Assembly: GCA_903933995.1 (NCBI GenBank)
Contig: CAIZMD010000771.1
Coordinates: 1-11,312 of the forward strand
Source of the DNA: an uncultured Bacteroidota bacterium
GTDB taxonomy: Bacteria > Bacteroidota > Bacteroidia > Chitinophagales > Chitinophagaceae
Direction of reading: 5' to 3'
DNA length: 11,312 nucleotides
Shown: in pieces, positions 1 to 7,139 of the stretch
Numbering within the stretch: position 1 is the stretch's first letter
How the letters are laid out: each line of letters starts with the position of its first letter
Position numbers and translations under genes: made by a program
Notes under the pieces: model-generated
The model's database searches: none
The model's input: the letters and a program-made list of their open reading frames with translations, nothing else
What the model was told of the DNA's origin: nothing

Positions 1-780
1 AATTACCATTTGAGAAATACCAATGATTCTTCTAGGGTATCTATCAGCATATATGACAAACAGTCTAAACTGATCAAGACTTTTAGTACTAAGTCTAAAG
101 ATGCAGCAGATAAATTAGAAATCAATGAAGGACTCAATCAATTTGCTTGGGATCAAAACTATCCAGAAGGTGAAAAATCGGATGGCATGATTCTTTGGAA
201 TGGTGGCGTTGGTGCAGTAAAAGCTGCTCCTGGGAAATACAGCGCACGTTTCCGTTATGGCAAAGACAGTGTAGATGTTCCTTTTGTAATCAAGAACAAT
301 CCTAATTACAAAGCAACAGAAGCCGATTATGACGCTCAAGTAGCCTTCTTATTACAAGTTCGTGACAAGTTTAATGAAGTGCAAAAAGGCATCAAAAATA
401 TTAGGGCTTTACGCACTCAGATTACAGACTTTAATGCCAAATTAGACAGCAATGGCACTAAGGAACTCAAACAAATGGGAGATAGCATTAATAAGCAATT
501 AACGGCTATTGAAGAAGCTTTGTATCAAACCAAGGCCAAGAGCTTCCAAGACGTATTGAACTTCCCTATTCGCCTAAATGACAAGCTAGCTGGTCTATAT
601 GGTGTAGCTTCTAGTGGTCAGAATGCGCCAAGCAAACAAGCCATTGAAACACTTGCAGATCTTGGTGGTCAGGCCGATGTTCAATTGGCTAAGCTGAAAA
701 AGATTTTGACTCAAGACCTGAAGTCTTATAACAAAATGATCAATGAGAAACAGGTTCCAGTGATTGGTATCAAAAACTAA
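1..780 (+). CDS. C-terminal part of a VPS10/sortilin-type beta-propeller protein (5' truncated)
   Basis: The reading frame is open from base 1, so the gene begins upstream of the window; the TTG at base 10 is only an internal Leu codon. It ends with TAA at 778-780. What remains (about 259 residues) starts with an Ig-like, FlgD-type beta domain: alternating hydrophobic strands in a V-S-I-S-I-Y-D pattern, an N-Q-F-A-W-D turn, then A-P-G-K-Y just before residue 80 and a closing V-P-F-V-I strand near residue 95. A helical, coiled-coil-like stretch follows (about residues 105-190, rich in Lys, Gln, Leu and Ile), then a short helical tail. This order matches the C-terminus of the large (about 1000 residue) exported glycosyl-hydrolase/VPS10-like proteins with BNR/sortilin repeats common in Bacteroidota. 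The catalytic or binding part lies outside the window, so a substrate cannot be named. Family assignment is by recalled resemblance; the propeller itself is not visible. Confidence 0.72.
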   Translation, partial: NYHLRNTNDSSRVSISIYDKQSKLIKTFSTKSKDAADKLEINEGLNQFAWDQNYPEGEKSDGMILWNGGVGAVKAAPGKYSARFRYGKDSVDVPFVIKNNPNYKATEADYDAQVAFLLQVRDKFNEVQKGIKNIRALRTQITDFNAKLDSNGTKELKQMGDSINKQLTAIEEALYQTKAKSFQDVLNFPIRLNDKLAGLYGVASSGQNAPSKQAIETLADLGGQADVQLAKLKKILTQDLKSYNKMINEKQVPVIGIKN

Positions 781-794
781 TCAGTTGGAAATAG

Positions 795-827
795 AAAAAG
801 CCGTCTCAAAATTGGGACGGCTTTTTT
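795..827. terminator. Bidirectional intrinsic terminator between convergent genes
   Basis: An 8-bp stem (800-807 with 814-821, core GCCGTC/GACGGC plus one G-T pair) encloses a 6-base AT loop. It is followed by a T run (822-827) and preceded by an A run (795-799), so it can end transcription in both directions. It lies 15-47 bases after the plus-strand stop and 24-56 bases beyond the stop of the facing minus-strand gene, which fits shared use. Confidence 0.85.
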
Positions 828-850
828 ATGTGTTCTATTGTCTAGAACTA

Positions 851-3082
851 TTAGAGGTTTAACCAGTAATTCAATTTAAATACAATGGCCCTGTTCTTGT
901 TGCGGAAAAGTGGATCAGTATAATAGTTATCAGTATACACCAAGAAGAAATCACTCATGGGTTTGTAACGATATTGTAAGCGGCTATTGATATTAAAATT
1001 ATTGCGCTGGGTATTGTATTGTAAAAAAGTAGTCCAGAATAATTTGGTATTGAAATTGTATTCAATTCTGGGTGCAATCAAAAACAGTTCATTGCTGCCA
1101 TATCCCTCAGGGAATTGCAAACGGTTATAGTTTAATTGTAGCGCCACATTCAAATGTGGTTGTTTGCGCAAATTAATGGTAGTGCTAATGCCTTGGTAAT
1201 TCCCATTGTAGAATCCACCTCCATTTATGCGTACCATAATATTGATGGCTTTGCGAAAATCAGAACGGTATCCAAATCCAAATTGGTTGTATTTGTAATT
1301 ACCCTTTGGGATGGGTTTGGCATCTGTAAAAGAAGTGGCGTATAACAAATTGGTTTCGTTCACAGAACCGGTTACAAACAGAAATCCTGTGTTCTTGAAT
1401 TGCATTTGGTATTCCAATTCATTGGTGCGTTCATTGAGTGAATTGTCTGGGTTGAAGACTAAGAAATTGGTTAACTGTAAACCATGTTGATTCACTTTTC
1501 CTTTTTTAGGGAATAACTTGTAACCAAAATTGTTGAAGACCTGTTTGAATCCCATCCTGATTAGGGTATCGCGGTCTGCGTCATAGTTATTAATGCGCTC
1601 CACAAATCCCATATCGGTATAAAAATTAGTACCTAGGTTACCCATATCTATCACCGCACTAAAATTTCTACCATTATAGCTAAGACCTGCATTGTAATAA
1701 GCATTTTCTGAACTTATGCCTTGCTTAAACGAATGGTTATAAGCAGCCCATCCACTCCAGGTTCCTTTTAAATTATTGTAGCCAAATTCAACACCTGCAT
1801 TGCGTCCGTAGGCGTCTAGGGGATTTTGTTTTTTCTCTGCTTCAGTAATCCCATTCTCTCTATTTAAAAAATAGCCCTTGATGGTAGATCTTTTGAGTAC
1901 GCGTTGACTAATACTGGCAGCTGTATAATTTTCTGGTGCATAGCTACCCTGTCTACCAGTTTGAATATTCATCAAACCAACCCTAGTACCCTTGGCAATA
2001 TTTCCGGATACCCTTGCTCCAAACAAAATGGGAATTTTATTGCCATCCTTATCAAGTCCAATGGTTCTAGAATAAAAAGGTCTGATGGGTGGGATCCCAT
2101 ATTGAGAAAACAGATCTGCATTCTCCAAGAAAAAGGTTCTTCGTTCAGGGAAAAAGATATTGAACCTACTTAGGTTGGTTACCTGTTGGTCAACTTCTAC
2201 CTGAGAAAAATCGGGGTTTACGGTGAGGTCTAAATTCAAAGAAGAAGTCAATGCCATTTTTGCGTCAAAACCCGCATTGCCAGTAGCGGCAGCAGCAACA
2301 CCGTTTTCTTGATCACCAGTTACATTTCCGGTAACAAAGGGAATCAGCACCATATTGCTTCCTGCTGCTGGAGGAGGAGTGCTCCAAACAAGTGCACCCG
2401 TATAACCCAAGTCCATGGATTTAAAATTCTGTGGCATGGGTGTCCAAGTACTGTATTCATTGGCCTTAGTATCAATGCGCACCATATTAAGACCCCAGAG
2501 CAATTTTTCTGAAGAATACCGAATGCTTTTAAAAGGAATGGCAATCTCAGCAGTCCATCGGTCAGTGTATTGTTTGGTGGCAGAAAACCATTTATTGTCC
2601 CAACTCCAAGAGGGGCCACTATCGTCATCAGCAAATGGTAATTGGTCTTCACTTTGGGCATTAAAAGCATTGACCACAAAAAAGAATCCATTGGTTCTTT
2701 GATTGGTAGGGTCCAATACAATCCCAATGCCATCACTTCCGTCATGACCAATATCTCTTTTTAAAGAACTGATAAATGCTTTGCCAGAATCAAATGCGGT
2801 TACGCCAAAATAAATGAATTTGTCATCGTGTGTGATTCTGATAGAAGTCTGTCTTTGAGGTCTTCCACCATCGGTTGGAAATTTGCGCCAGAAAGAAGCC
2901 ATGGTATCAGCCTTGGTCCAAATGGCTTCTGTAAACTCTCCGTCTATTTTAATGGATTCCGTAGTTTTTTGAAGATGGTATTGGAAGTCTTTTTGAAAAC
3001 GCTCACCGTTCTTTTCCTGGGCCAATAGTCCAGTAATGCCAAATACAATTAGCGCCAGCAGTAGTGATGGTTTGATAAACAT
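851..3082 (-). CDS. CBM9-like / DUF5916 outer-membrane beta-barrel protein
   Basis: This 743-residue protein begins with a Sec signal peptide (Lys at position 4, hydrophobic run 6-20, likely cleavage after L-A-Q near residue 21; no lipobox Cys). Residues about 35-230 resemble the family 9 carbohydrate-binding-like domain found in this family: K-I-D-G-E-F-T-E-A-I-W at the start, D-D-K-F-I-Y-F-G-V-T-A-F-D-S, then a W-T-A-E-I-A-I-P-F strand. The rest, from about residue 245, has the N-P-D-F-S-Q-V-E-D-type motif and F-F-P-E-R-R-T-F-F-L-E-N signature of DUF5916. It continues as many amphipathic, aromatic-rich strands ending in N-Y-W-L-N-L, as expected for an outer-membrane barrel. Such proteins are often annotated as carbohydrate-binding or hydrolase, but no catalytic residues are evident; a role in binding or importing a glycan or peptide is inference. 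The ATG at 3082 gives a good signal peptide. The gene stands alone, 117 bp beyond trmD. Confidence 0.88.
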   Translation of the reverse strand: MFIKPSLLLALIVFGITGLLAQEKNGERFQKDFQYHLQKTTESIKIDGEFTEAIWTKADTMASFWRKFPTDGGRPQRQTSIRITHDDKFIYFGVTAFDSGKAFISSLKRDIGHDGSDGIGIVLDPTNQRTNGFFFVVNAFNAQSEDQLPFADDDSGPSWSWDNKWFSATKQYTDRWTAEIAIPFKSIRYSSEKLLWGLNMVRIDTKANEYSTWTPMPQNFKSMDLGYTGALVWSTPPPAAGSNMVLIPFVTGNVTGDQENGVAAAATGNAGFDAKMALTSSLNLDLTVNPDFSQVEVDQQVTNLSRFNIFFPERRTFFLENADLFSQYGIPPIRPFYSRTIGLDKDGNKIPILFGARVSGNIAKGTRVGLMNIQTGRQGSYAPENYTAASISQRVLKRSTIKGYFLNRENGITEAEKKQNPLDAYGRNAGVEFGYNNLKGTWSGWAAYNHSFKQGISSENAYYNAGLSYNGRNFSAVIDMGNLGTNFYTDMGFVERINNYDADRDTLIRMGFKQVFNNFGYKLFPKKGKVNQHGLQLTNFLVFNPDNSLNERTNELEYQMQFKNTGFLFVTGSVNETNLLYATSFTDAKPIPKGNYKYNQFGFGYRSDFRKAINIMVRINGGGFYNGNYQGISTTINLRKQPHLNVALQLNYNRLQFPEGYGSNELFLIAPRIEYNFNTKLFWTTFLQYNTQRNNFNINSRLQYRYKPMSDFFLVYTDNYYTDPLFRNKNRAIVFKLNYWLNL

Positions 3083-3093
3083 AAATTCATAGT

Positions 3094-3109
3094 CCCTGTT
3101 GCAACAGGG
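3094..3109. promoter_or_regulatory. 16-bp perfect palindrome just upstream of the DUF5916 gene
   Basis: CCCTGTTGCAACAGGG reads the same on both strands. It ends 11 bases before the ATG at 3082, so in the transcript it would form a 6-bp stem with a TGCA loop right next to the start codon, or in DNA serve as a dimeric operator. On the plus strand it is followed by TTTTG, but no plus-strand gene needs a terminator here. On the minus strand no T run follows, so it is not the trmD terminator. Function unproven. Confidence 0.5.
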
Positions 3110-3119
3110 TTTTGTGCAA

Positions 3120-3166
3120 AAGAAAGCTTTCTTATTAGCTTAGAACGTTAAACAATTGAAAACGTT
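3120..3166. repeat. Palindrome cluster: AAGAAAGCTTTCTT and two AACGTT boxes flanking CAATTG
   Basis: AAGAAAGCTTTCTT (3120-3133) is a perfect 14-bp palindrome. Upstream, in the sense of the DUF5916 gene, AACGTT occurs twice (3144-3149 and 3161-3166), 17 bp apart start to start, with the palindrome CAATTG (3153-3158) between them. The 17-bp spacing is not an integer number of helical turns. Together with the 3094-3109 palindrome this fills most of the spacer. A weak minus-strand -7-like octamer, TTCTTTTG (3124 to 3117, one mismatch to TAnnTTTG), overlaps the 14-bp palindrome. The arrangement suggests an operator region; no regulator can be named. Confidence 0.4.
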
Positions 3167-3199
3167 ACAAATCAAGGATAAATGGTAAGTACCACCCAA

Positions 3200-3877
3200 T
3201 TATTCGTCCAATAAGTCTGGTCTACGATCACGGGTCCGTTGTAGGGATTGTTCGTAGCGCCATTCTTCTACTTTCTTGGGATCGCCTTGGGTGAGAATTT
3301 CAGGTACTTTGCTTCCCCTAAAATCGGCGGGACGGGTATAGACAGGGGGAGCTAATAAATTGTCTTGAAAGGAATCAAATAGGGCAGAAGTTTCATCATT
3401 GAGTACACCGGGAATCAATCGCCCCACGGCGTCAACTACTACTGCAGCTGCTAGTTCTCCACCACTGAGTACATAGTCACCAATAGAGATTTCCATGGTC
3501 ACATATTGCTGTCTAATTCTTTCATCAATGCCTTTGTAGTGCCCGCAGATAATGAGCAGGTTTTCCATCATGGACAATTGATTGGCCCTTTGTTGGTTAA
3601 AACGTGGACCATCGGGGGTCATATAAATGATCTGGTCATATTTTCTAACAGCCTGCAATTCATCAATGGCATTTGCCAAGGGCTCGGGCATCATAACCAT
3701 ACCAGCACCACCACCAAATTGGTAATCGTCTACCTGCATATGTTTGTTAATGGCCCACTTGCGTAGGTTATGGCAGACCACAGTGAGCAAGCCCTTTTCT
3801 TGGGCCCGCTTCATGATGCTGTGTCCAAAAGGACTATCCAGCAATTCTGGCACTACCGTAATAATATCAATATGCAT
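3200..3877 (-). CDS. trmD: tRNA (guanosine-37 N1)-methyltransferase TrmD
   Basis: TrmD transfers a methyl group from S-adenosylmethionine to N1 of G37, next to the anticodon, and so prevents +1 frameshifting; it is a homodimeric cytoplasmic SPOUT enzyme. The 225 residues show the family signatures in order: the N-terminal M-H-I-D-I-I-T-V-V-P-E strand, G-G-G-A-G-M (55-60) with M-P-E-P-L, the knot segments T-P-D-G (87-90), L-I-I-C-G-H-Y-K-G-I-D-E-R (108-120) and I-G-D-Y-V-L-S-G-G-E (132-141), the likely catalytic Asp168 in F-D-S-F, and P-V-Y-T-R-P (178-183). Length is close to the usual 230-250. I chose the ATG at 3877; a TTG two codons upstream (3883) is possible but the M-H-I-D start matches the family. 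It lies 10 bp after the S4-protein gene, so probably in its operon, and not beside rpsP, rimM or rplS as in many bacteria. Confidence 0.96.
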   Translation of the reverse strand: MHIDIITVVPELLDSPFGHSIMKRAQEKGLLTVVCHNLRKWAINKHMQVDDYQFGGGAGMVMMPEPLANAIDELQAVRKYDQIIYMTPDGPRFNQQRANQLSMMENLLIICGHYKGIDERIRQQYVTMEISIGDYVLSGGELAAAVVVDAVGRLIPGVLNDETSALFDSFQDNLLAPPVYTRPADFRGSKVPEILTQGDPKKVEEWRYEQSLQRTRDRRPDLLDE

Positions 3878-3887
3878 GTACAAAAAT

Positions 3888-4277
3888 TTATTCTTCTCCC
3901 ATGAATCCTCTAATGTCTCTCAAGTCTCGCTTGGTAGGTCTTCCCACTTTGCTCAAGCGTTTTCCAGTTTGGAAACTAGCCGCTTGGAATTTAACCACGT
4001 CTAATTCTTCAGGTGGGGTAATGTCTTCATAGTTTTTAATAGCTTCTGGATAAGCCGCACGTTTTTCTAATAAACCCGTTACCCTAATCACCCATTTTCT
4101 ACCTTCTGTTTTTACGTCAAACACGTCTCCAATATTCACGGATTTTGACGCTTTTATATTGCTGCCTTGCAGCTTCACTTTCCCATTATCACATGCATCA
4201 GCAGCCTGGCTCCTGGTTTTAAACAAACGGATGGCCCAGAGGTATTTGTCAACGCGCAGTTTCTCTTTTGCTTCCAC
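3888..4277 (-). CDS. S4-domain RNA-binding protein (Hsp15-like)
   Basis: The first 60 residues form an S4 RNA-binding domain: L-R-V-D-K-Y-L-W (7-14), the helix with K-T-R-S-Q-A, then N-G-K-V-K-L and the closing I-G-D-V-F-D-V strand. The C-terminal half ends in a basic tail, K-V-G-R-P-T-K-R-D-L-R. This layout (129 residues) fits Hsp15/HslR, the heat-shock protein that in E. coli binds 50S subunits with stalled peptidyl-tRNA and helps recycle them; that role here is inferred from family. The start is GTG at 4277; an AAGGA sequence about ten bases upstream, inside the end of the dipeptidase gene, could act as a ribosome site, unusual for this phylum. It starts 5 bp after the dipeptidase stop and ends 10 bp before trmD, so the three genes are probably cotranscribed. 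Confidence 0.86.
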   Translation of the reverse strand: MEAKEKLRVDKYLWAIRLFKTRSQAADACDNGKVKLQGSNIKASKSVNIGDVFDVKTEGRKWVIRVTGLLEKRAAYPEAIKNYEDITPPEELDVVKFQAASFQTGKRLSKVGRPTKRDLRDIRGFMGEE

Positions 4278-4282
4278 GGCTA

Positions 4283-5650
4283 TTATTTTCCTTCTGTATA
4301 AAACTGATGGAAATAAGGAATGGTTTCAATGCCTTTGTAGAAATTGAAAATGTCAAATTTCTCGTTGGGGCTATGCAGGTTATCAGAGTCCAAACCAAAT
4401 CCCATGAATACAATTTTCAGTCCCAATTCTTTTTCAAACAAAGCACAAATAGGAATGCTACCACCACCACGAACAGGAATAGGATCCTTGCCAAATGTGG
4501 CGTGTATGGCTTTTGCTGCAGCCTGATAAGCATCAGAATCAATAGGCGTAATATAGGGCTCACCACCATGGTGCTCTTCCGCTTTTACGGTAACACCTGC
4601 TGGCGCGATAGACTTAAAGTAGTTCAGCAATTTCTCTGTAATCACCGTTGAAGATTGATTGGGTACCAAGCGAGCAGAGATTTTGGCAAATGCTTTAGAA
4701 GGCAAAACGGTCTTTGCACCTTCGCCTGTATAGCCACCCCAAATGCCGTTTACTTCAAGGGTTGGTCTAATACCGGTTCTTTCATTGGTAGTATATCCTT
4801 TTTCACCCCAAAGACTGCTCACACCCAAATCAGTTTTGTATTCCGCTTCGTCAAAAGGAGCTTGGGCCATTTTGGCGCGCTCTTCGGGAGAAGCGTCAAT
4901 CACGCCATCATAAAAACCAGGAATGGTAATATGGTTGTTCTCATCATGACAAGAAGCAATCATTTTTGCCAGCATGGTAATGGGGTTGGCAACTGCACCA
5001 CCATAAACGCCAGAATGCAGGTCACGATTAGGTCCTGTAATTTCTACTTCAATATAACTGAGTCCACGAACACCAATATCAATAGACGGATTTTCCATGC
5101 TCAGCATAGAAGTATCACTGATCAAAATCACATCTGCTTTGAGTAATTCCTTATTGGCTTTTACAAATGTGGCCAGATTAGGACTACCCACTTCTTCTTC
5201 CCCTTCAATCAAGAATTTTACGTTGGCAGGAAGGGTATTGGTTTGGGTCATAGTCTCCAAAGCCTTCACGTGCATATAGAATTGACCCTTGTCATCGCAG
5301 GAACCGCGTGCAAAGATTTTTCCGTCAATAATGGTTGGGTCAAATGGTCCGCTTTTCCAAAGTTCTAGTGGATCTGCTGGTTGTACGTCATAGTGACCAT
5401 ATACCAAGATAGTTGGCTTGGCTGGGTCAATGATTTTTTCACCATAGACTATGGGGTGACCAGCAGTTTCATAAATAGACACAGTGTCTGCACCCGCTTC
5501 TTCTAAACGTTGTTGTACCAATTTGGCACAGGCCAACATATCAGCTTTGTTTTCGGTTCTAGCACTCACACTAGGAATGCGCAAGAGTTCCAATAATTCA
5601 TTTAGGAACCTTTCTTTATGTTGATCTTGGTATGCTTTCCAAACTTGCAT
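4283..5650 (-). CDS. M20-family dipeptidase (CNDP-like metallopeptidase)
   Basis: This is a 455-residue cytosolic zinc/manganese peptidase of family M20, close in plan to the nonspecific dipeptidases (CNDP2 type) that split small peptides. Metal and catalytic residues are all present: H86 and D88 in Y-G-H-Y-D-V-Q-P, D119 in the A-R-G-S-C-D-D-K-G motif (112-122), the catalytic Glu pair E152/E153 in E-G-E-E-E-V-G-S, D179 in I-S-D-T, and H426 in D-N-L-H-S-P-N-E. H212 in D-L-H-S-G matches the dimer-partner substrate residue. The lid/dimerisation domain lies about 200-310. No signal peptide is seen. The ATG at 5650 gives the family N-terminus. A perfect -7-like box lies 27 bases upstream, and the gene heads the group with the S4 protein and trmD. 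The exact peptide substrate is unknown. Confidence 0.93.
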   Translation of the reverse strand: MQVWKAYQDQHKERFLNELLELLRIPSVSARTENKADMLACAKLVQQRLEEAGADTVSIYETAGHPIVYGEKIIDPAKPTILVYGHYDVQPADPLELWKSGPFDPTIIDGKIFARGSCDDKGQFYMHVKALETMTQTNTLPANVKFLIEGEEEVGSPNLATFVKANKELLKADVILISDTSMLSMENPSIDIGVRGLSYIEVEITGPNRDLHSGVYGGAVANPITMLAKMIASCHDENNHITIPGFYDGVIDASPEERAKMAQAPFDEAEYKTDLGVSSLWGEKGYTTNERTGIRPTLEVNGIWGGYTGEGAKTVLPSKAFAKISARLVPNQSSTVITEKLLNYFKSIAPAGVTVKAEEHHGGEPYITPIDSDAYQAAAKAIHATFGKDPIPVRGGGSIPICALFEKELGLKIVFMGFGLDSDNLHSPNEKFDIFNFYKGIETIPYFHQFYTEGK

Positions 5651-5676
5651 AATCAGTTGTTTAAATGTTTGAAGGG

Positions 5677-5684
5677 CAAAATTA
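5677..5684 (-). promoter_or_regulatory. Candidate -7 promoter element of the dipeptidase-S4-trmD group
   Basis: On the minus strand TAATTTTG fits the Bacteroidota -7 consensus TAnnTTTG at every defined base. It sits in the 56-bp gap after the CDF gene, which would put the transcript start about 22 bases before the ATG. No convincing TTTG or TTG -33 element is seen at the normal distance, so the call is tentative. Confidence 0.4.
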
Positions 5685-5706
5685 AGTCTTATTGCTACAC
5701 CATGGT

Positions 5707-6702
5707 TTAGGAAACCGGGGTCAATTGGTGCTTTTTATTGGAGACCAGGTTTTCCATGGTCCATTCCACTTTGTGTTGAAAGGGATGTTGTCGCACGGTG
5801 CAATCCGTTTTACTGCAAATACTACAACTAAAGGGTAGACAACCATCGGTATGAACAAATAGTTCTATTCGGTCTCCAAATTCCTGTTGAATCAGACTAG
5901 CTAAAGCGTCAATTTCTCTATGGGCTTCATGCACATTTAAGTACCAAGGCACAGTAAAATGACAGTCTACGTGCAAAAGACTACCGTATTTGATGACGCG
6001 AAGGTTATGCAAATCAATCCAGTTTTCCTGTTTCTTTTCATTTAAGACCGCAATAAACTTGTTAAGTAATTCCATATCGGCCTCGTCCATAATCCCCGCC
6101 AAAGAAGAGCGAATGATCTTGTAACCATTGTAAATGATAAATAGACCCATGACACCTGCAATGGCTTTGTCAAGCCAGTACAATTTGGTCAACAACATCA
6201 AACCCAATCCAACAATAATGGCAGCGGTAGAATAAGTATCTACTTGTAAATGTTTGCCACTGGCCATAAGCGCCATGGAATTATTTTTCTTGCCCAAGCT
6301 AATACAATAAGCACCCGCTACATAATTGATCACGGCGGTAATGGCAATCAAGATTAAACCGGTGTCTAGGCTTTCTAGGGGATTCTCGTGAATCAGGTTC
6401 TGTATGGTTTCATACAAAATCATAATGCCCGCAGCCACTATTAATCCACCTTCTACAGCTGCTGAAACAAATTCTGCCTTGCCATGTCCATAAGGGTGAT
6501 CAATATCGCGCGGCTTAGCGGCTACATACAAACTATAGAGTCCAATAAAACCGGCGATTACGTTTACAATACTTTCCAAGGCATCGGTTAAAATAGCCAT
6601 GGAATGTGTAAAATAATAGGCAGCAATTTTCAGCACAAATAGCACCACACTTAGCAGGGTGATCCATTTCTGCAGTTTCAGATTTTGTTGTGCTGATTGC
6701 AT
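5707..6702 (-). CDS. Cation diffusion facilitator (CDF) divalent-metal transporter with Cys-rich tail
   Basis: A 331-residue inner-membrane exporter of the CDF family, which moves Zn, Fe, Mn or similar ions out of the cytoplasm in exchange for protons. About six hydrophobic segments lie before residue 205 (near 13-32, 45-62, 78-100, 113-135, 158-172, 180-195), with the family D-H-P-Y-G-H-G-K-A-E motif at 68-77. The TM5 metal site is H151-x3-D155. The matching TM2 site is E43-x3-N47, found by spacing to H69, instead of the common H/D-x3-D. After the cytoplasmic domain (about 205-285) comes a Cys/His tail: C288, C293, C296, C301 and H306. The ATG at 6702 is 18 bp after the OsmC gene stop, suggesting cotranscription. 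I believe the ExxxN site and tail also occur in other Bacteroidota CDF proteins, but this is from memory. The transported ion cannot be told from sequence. Confidence 0.9.
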   Translation of the reverse strand: MQSAQQNLKLQKWITLLSVVLFVLKIAAYYFTHSMAILTDALESIVNVIAGFIGLYSLYVAAKPRDIDHPYGHGKAEFVSAAVEGGLIVAAGIMILYETIQNLIHENPLESLDTGLILIAITAVINYVAGAYCISLGKKNNSMALMASGKHLQVDTYSTAAIIVGLGLMLLTKLYWLDKAIAGVMGLFIIYNGYKIIRSSLAGIMDEADMELLNKFIAVLNEKKQENWIDLHNLRVIKYGSLLHVDCHFTVPWYLNVHEAHREIDALASLIQQEFGDRIELFVHTDGCLPFSCSICSKTDCTVRQHPFQHKVEWTMENLVSNKKHQLTPVS

Positions 6703-6720
6703 AATTAATATTGGGCTGAA

Positions 6721-7131
6721 CTAGATCAACTCAACGCTATGGTTGATGGGGCAGTGCTTGGCCAGCATAGCCGATACACCACAATATTTGTCCATAGACA
6801 AACTAACAGCCCTTTGTAATTTATCCAAATCTTCTGCAGCTACGTCTGCACGATAAACCAGGTTGATGAATTTGAAAGTCTTTGGGTGCTCGTCTGTTTG
6901 CTCAGCTTCTGCAGATACTTCTACCTTTTTAAAATCAACTTTCATTTTTTTCAAAATGTCTACCACATCCATGCCACTGCATCCACAAAGACCGGCTAAA
7001 ACCATTTTTTTAGGACTCATACCAGAGTCCATACTACCACCTTCTACGGTGGTATCCATTCTTACGGTATGACCATTATCAGACGTGGCGTCAAAAGCCA
7101 ATGCGTCTACCCAGTTTGCTGTTATTTTCAT
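6721..7131 (-). CDS. OsmC/Ohr-family thiol peroxidase-like protein
   Basis: OsmC/Ohr proteins are small homodimers that reduce organic hydroperoxides with a pair of cysteines. The 136 residues fit the family in length and fold order: the N-terminal beta part with M-D-T-T-V-E-G-G (25-32), the S-P-K-K-M-V-L-A-G-L (39-48) lead into the central helix, and the two conserved cysteines, C51 in G-C-S-G-M-D-V and C117 in D-K-Y-C-G-V-S. Two more cysteines (C49 and C127) lie close by. It resembles the general OsmC/YhfA branch more than the Ohr branch, so peroxide reduction is likely but not certain. It begins 8 bp after the superoxide dismutase gene and ends 18 bp before the CDF gene, which fits a shared stress-related transcript. 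The ATG at 7131 gives the family start M-K-I-T-A-N-W. Confidence 0.88.
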   Translation of the reverse strand: MKITANWVDALAFDATSDNGHTVRMDTTVEGGSMDSGMSPKKMVLAGLCGCSGMDVVDILKKMKVDFKKVEVSAEAEQTDEHPKTFKFINLVYRADVAAEDLDKLQRAVSLSMDKYCGVSAMLAKHCPINHSVELI

Positions 7132-7139
7132 AAGATAGC

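Noticed and set aside
2344..2751. 135-codon minus-strand frame inside the DUF5916 gene
   Set aside because: It is an alternate frame of a well-supported gene on the same strand; no family features and a low-complexity composition.
4268..5146. Two long plus-strand frames (4268-4651 and 4655-5146) opposite the dipeptidase
   Set aside because: Antisense shadows of a gene with a full set of M20 catalytic residues; the translations look random and Cys/Phe/Arg-rich.
5704..5716. Small inverted repeat GGTTT-AGG-AAACC at the CDF stop
   Set aside because: Only 5 bp of stem and no T run in the direction of transcription, so not a credible terminator.
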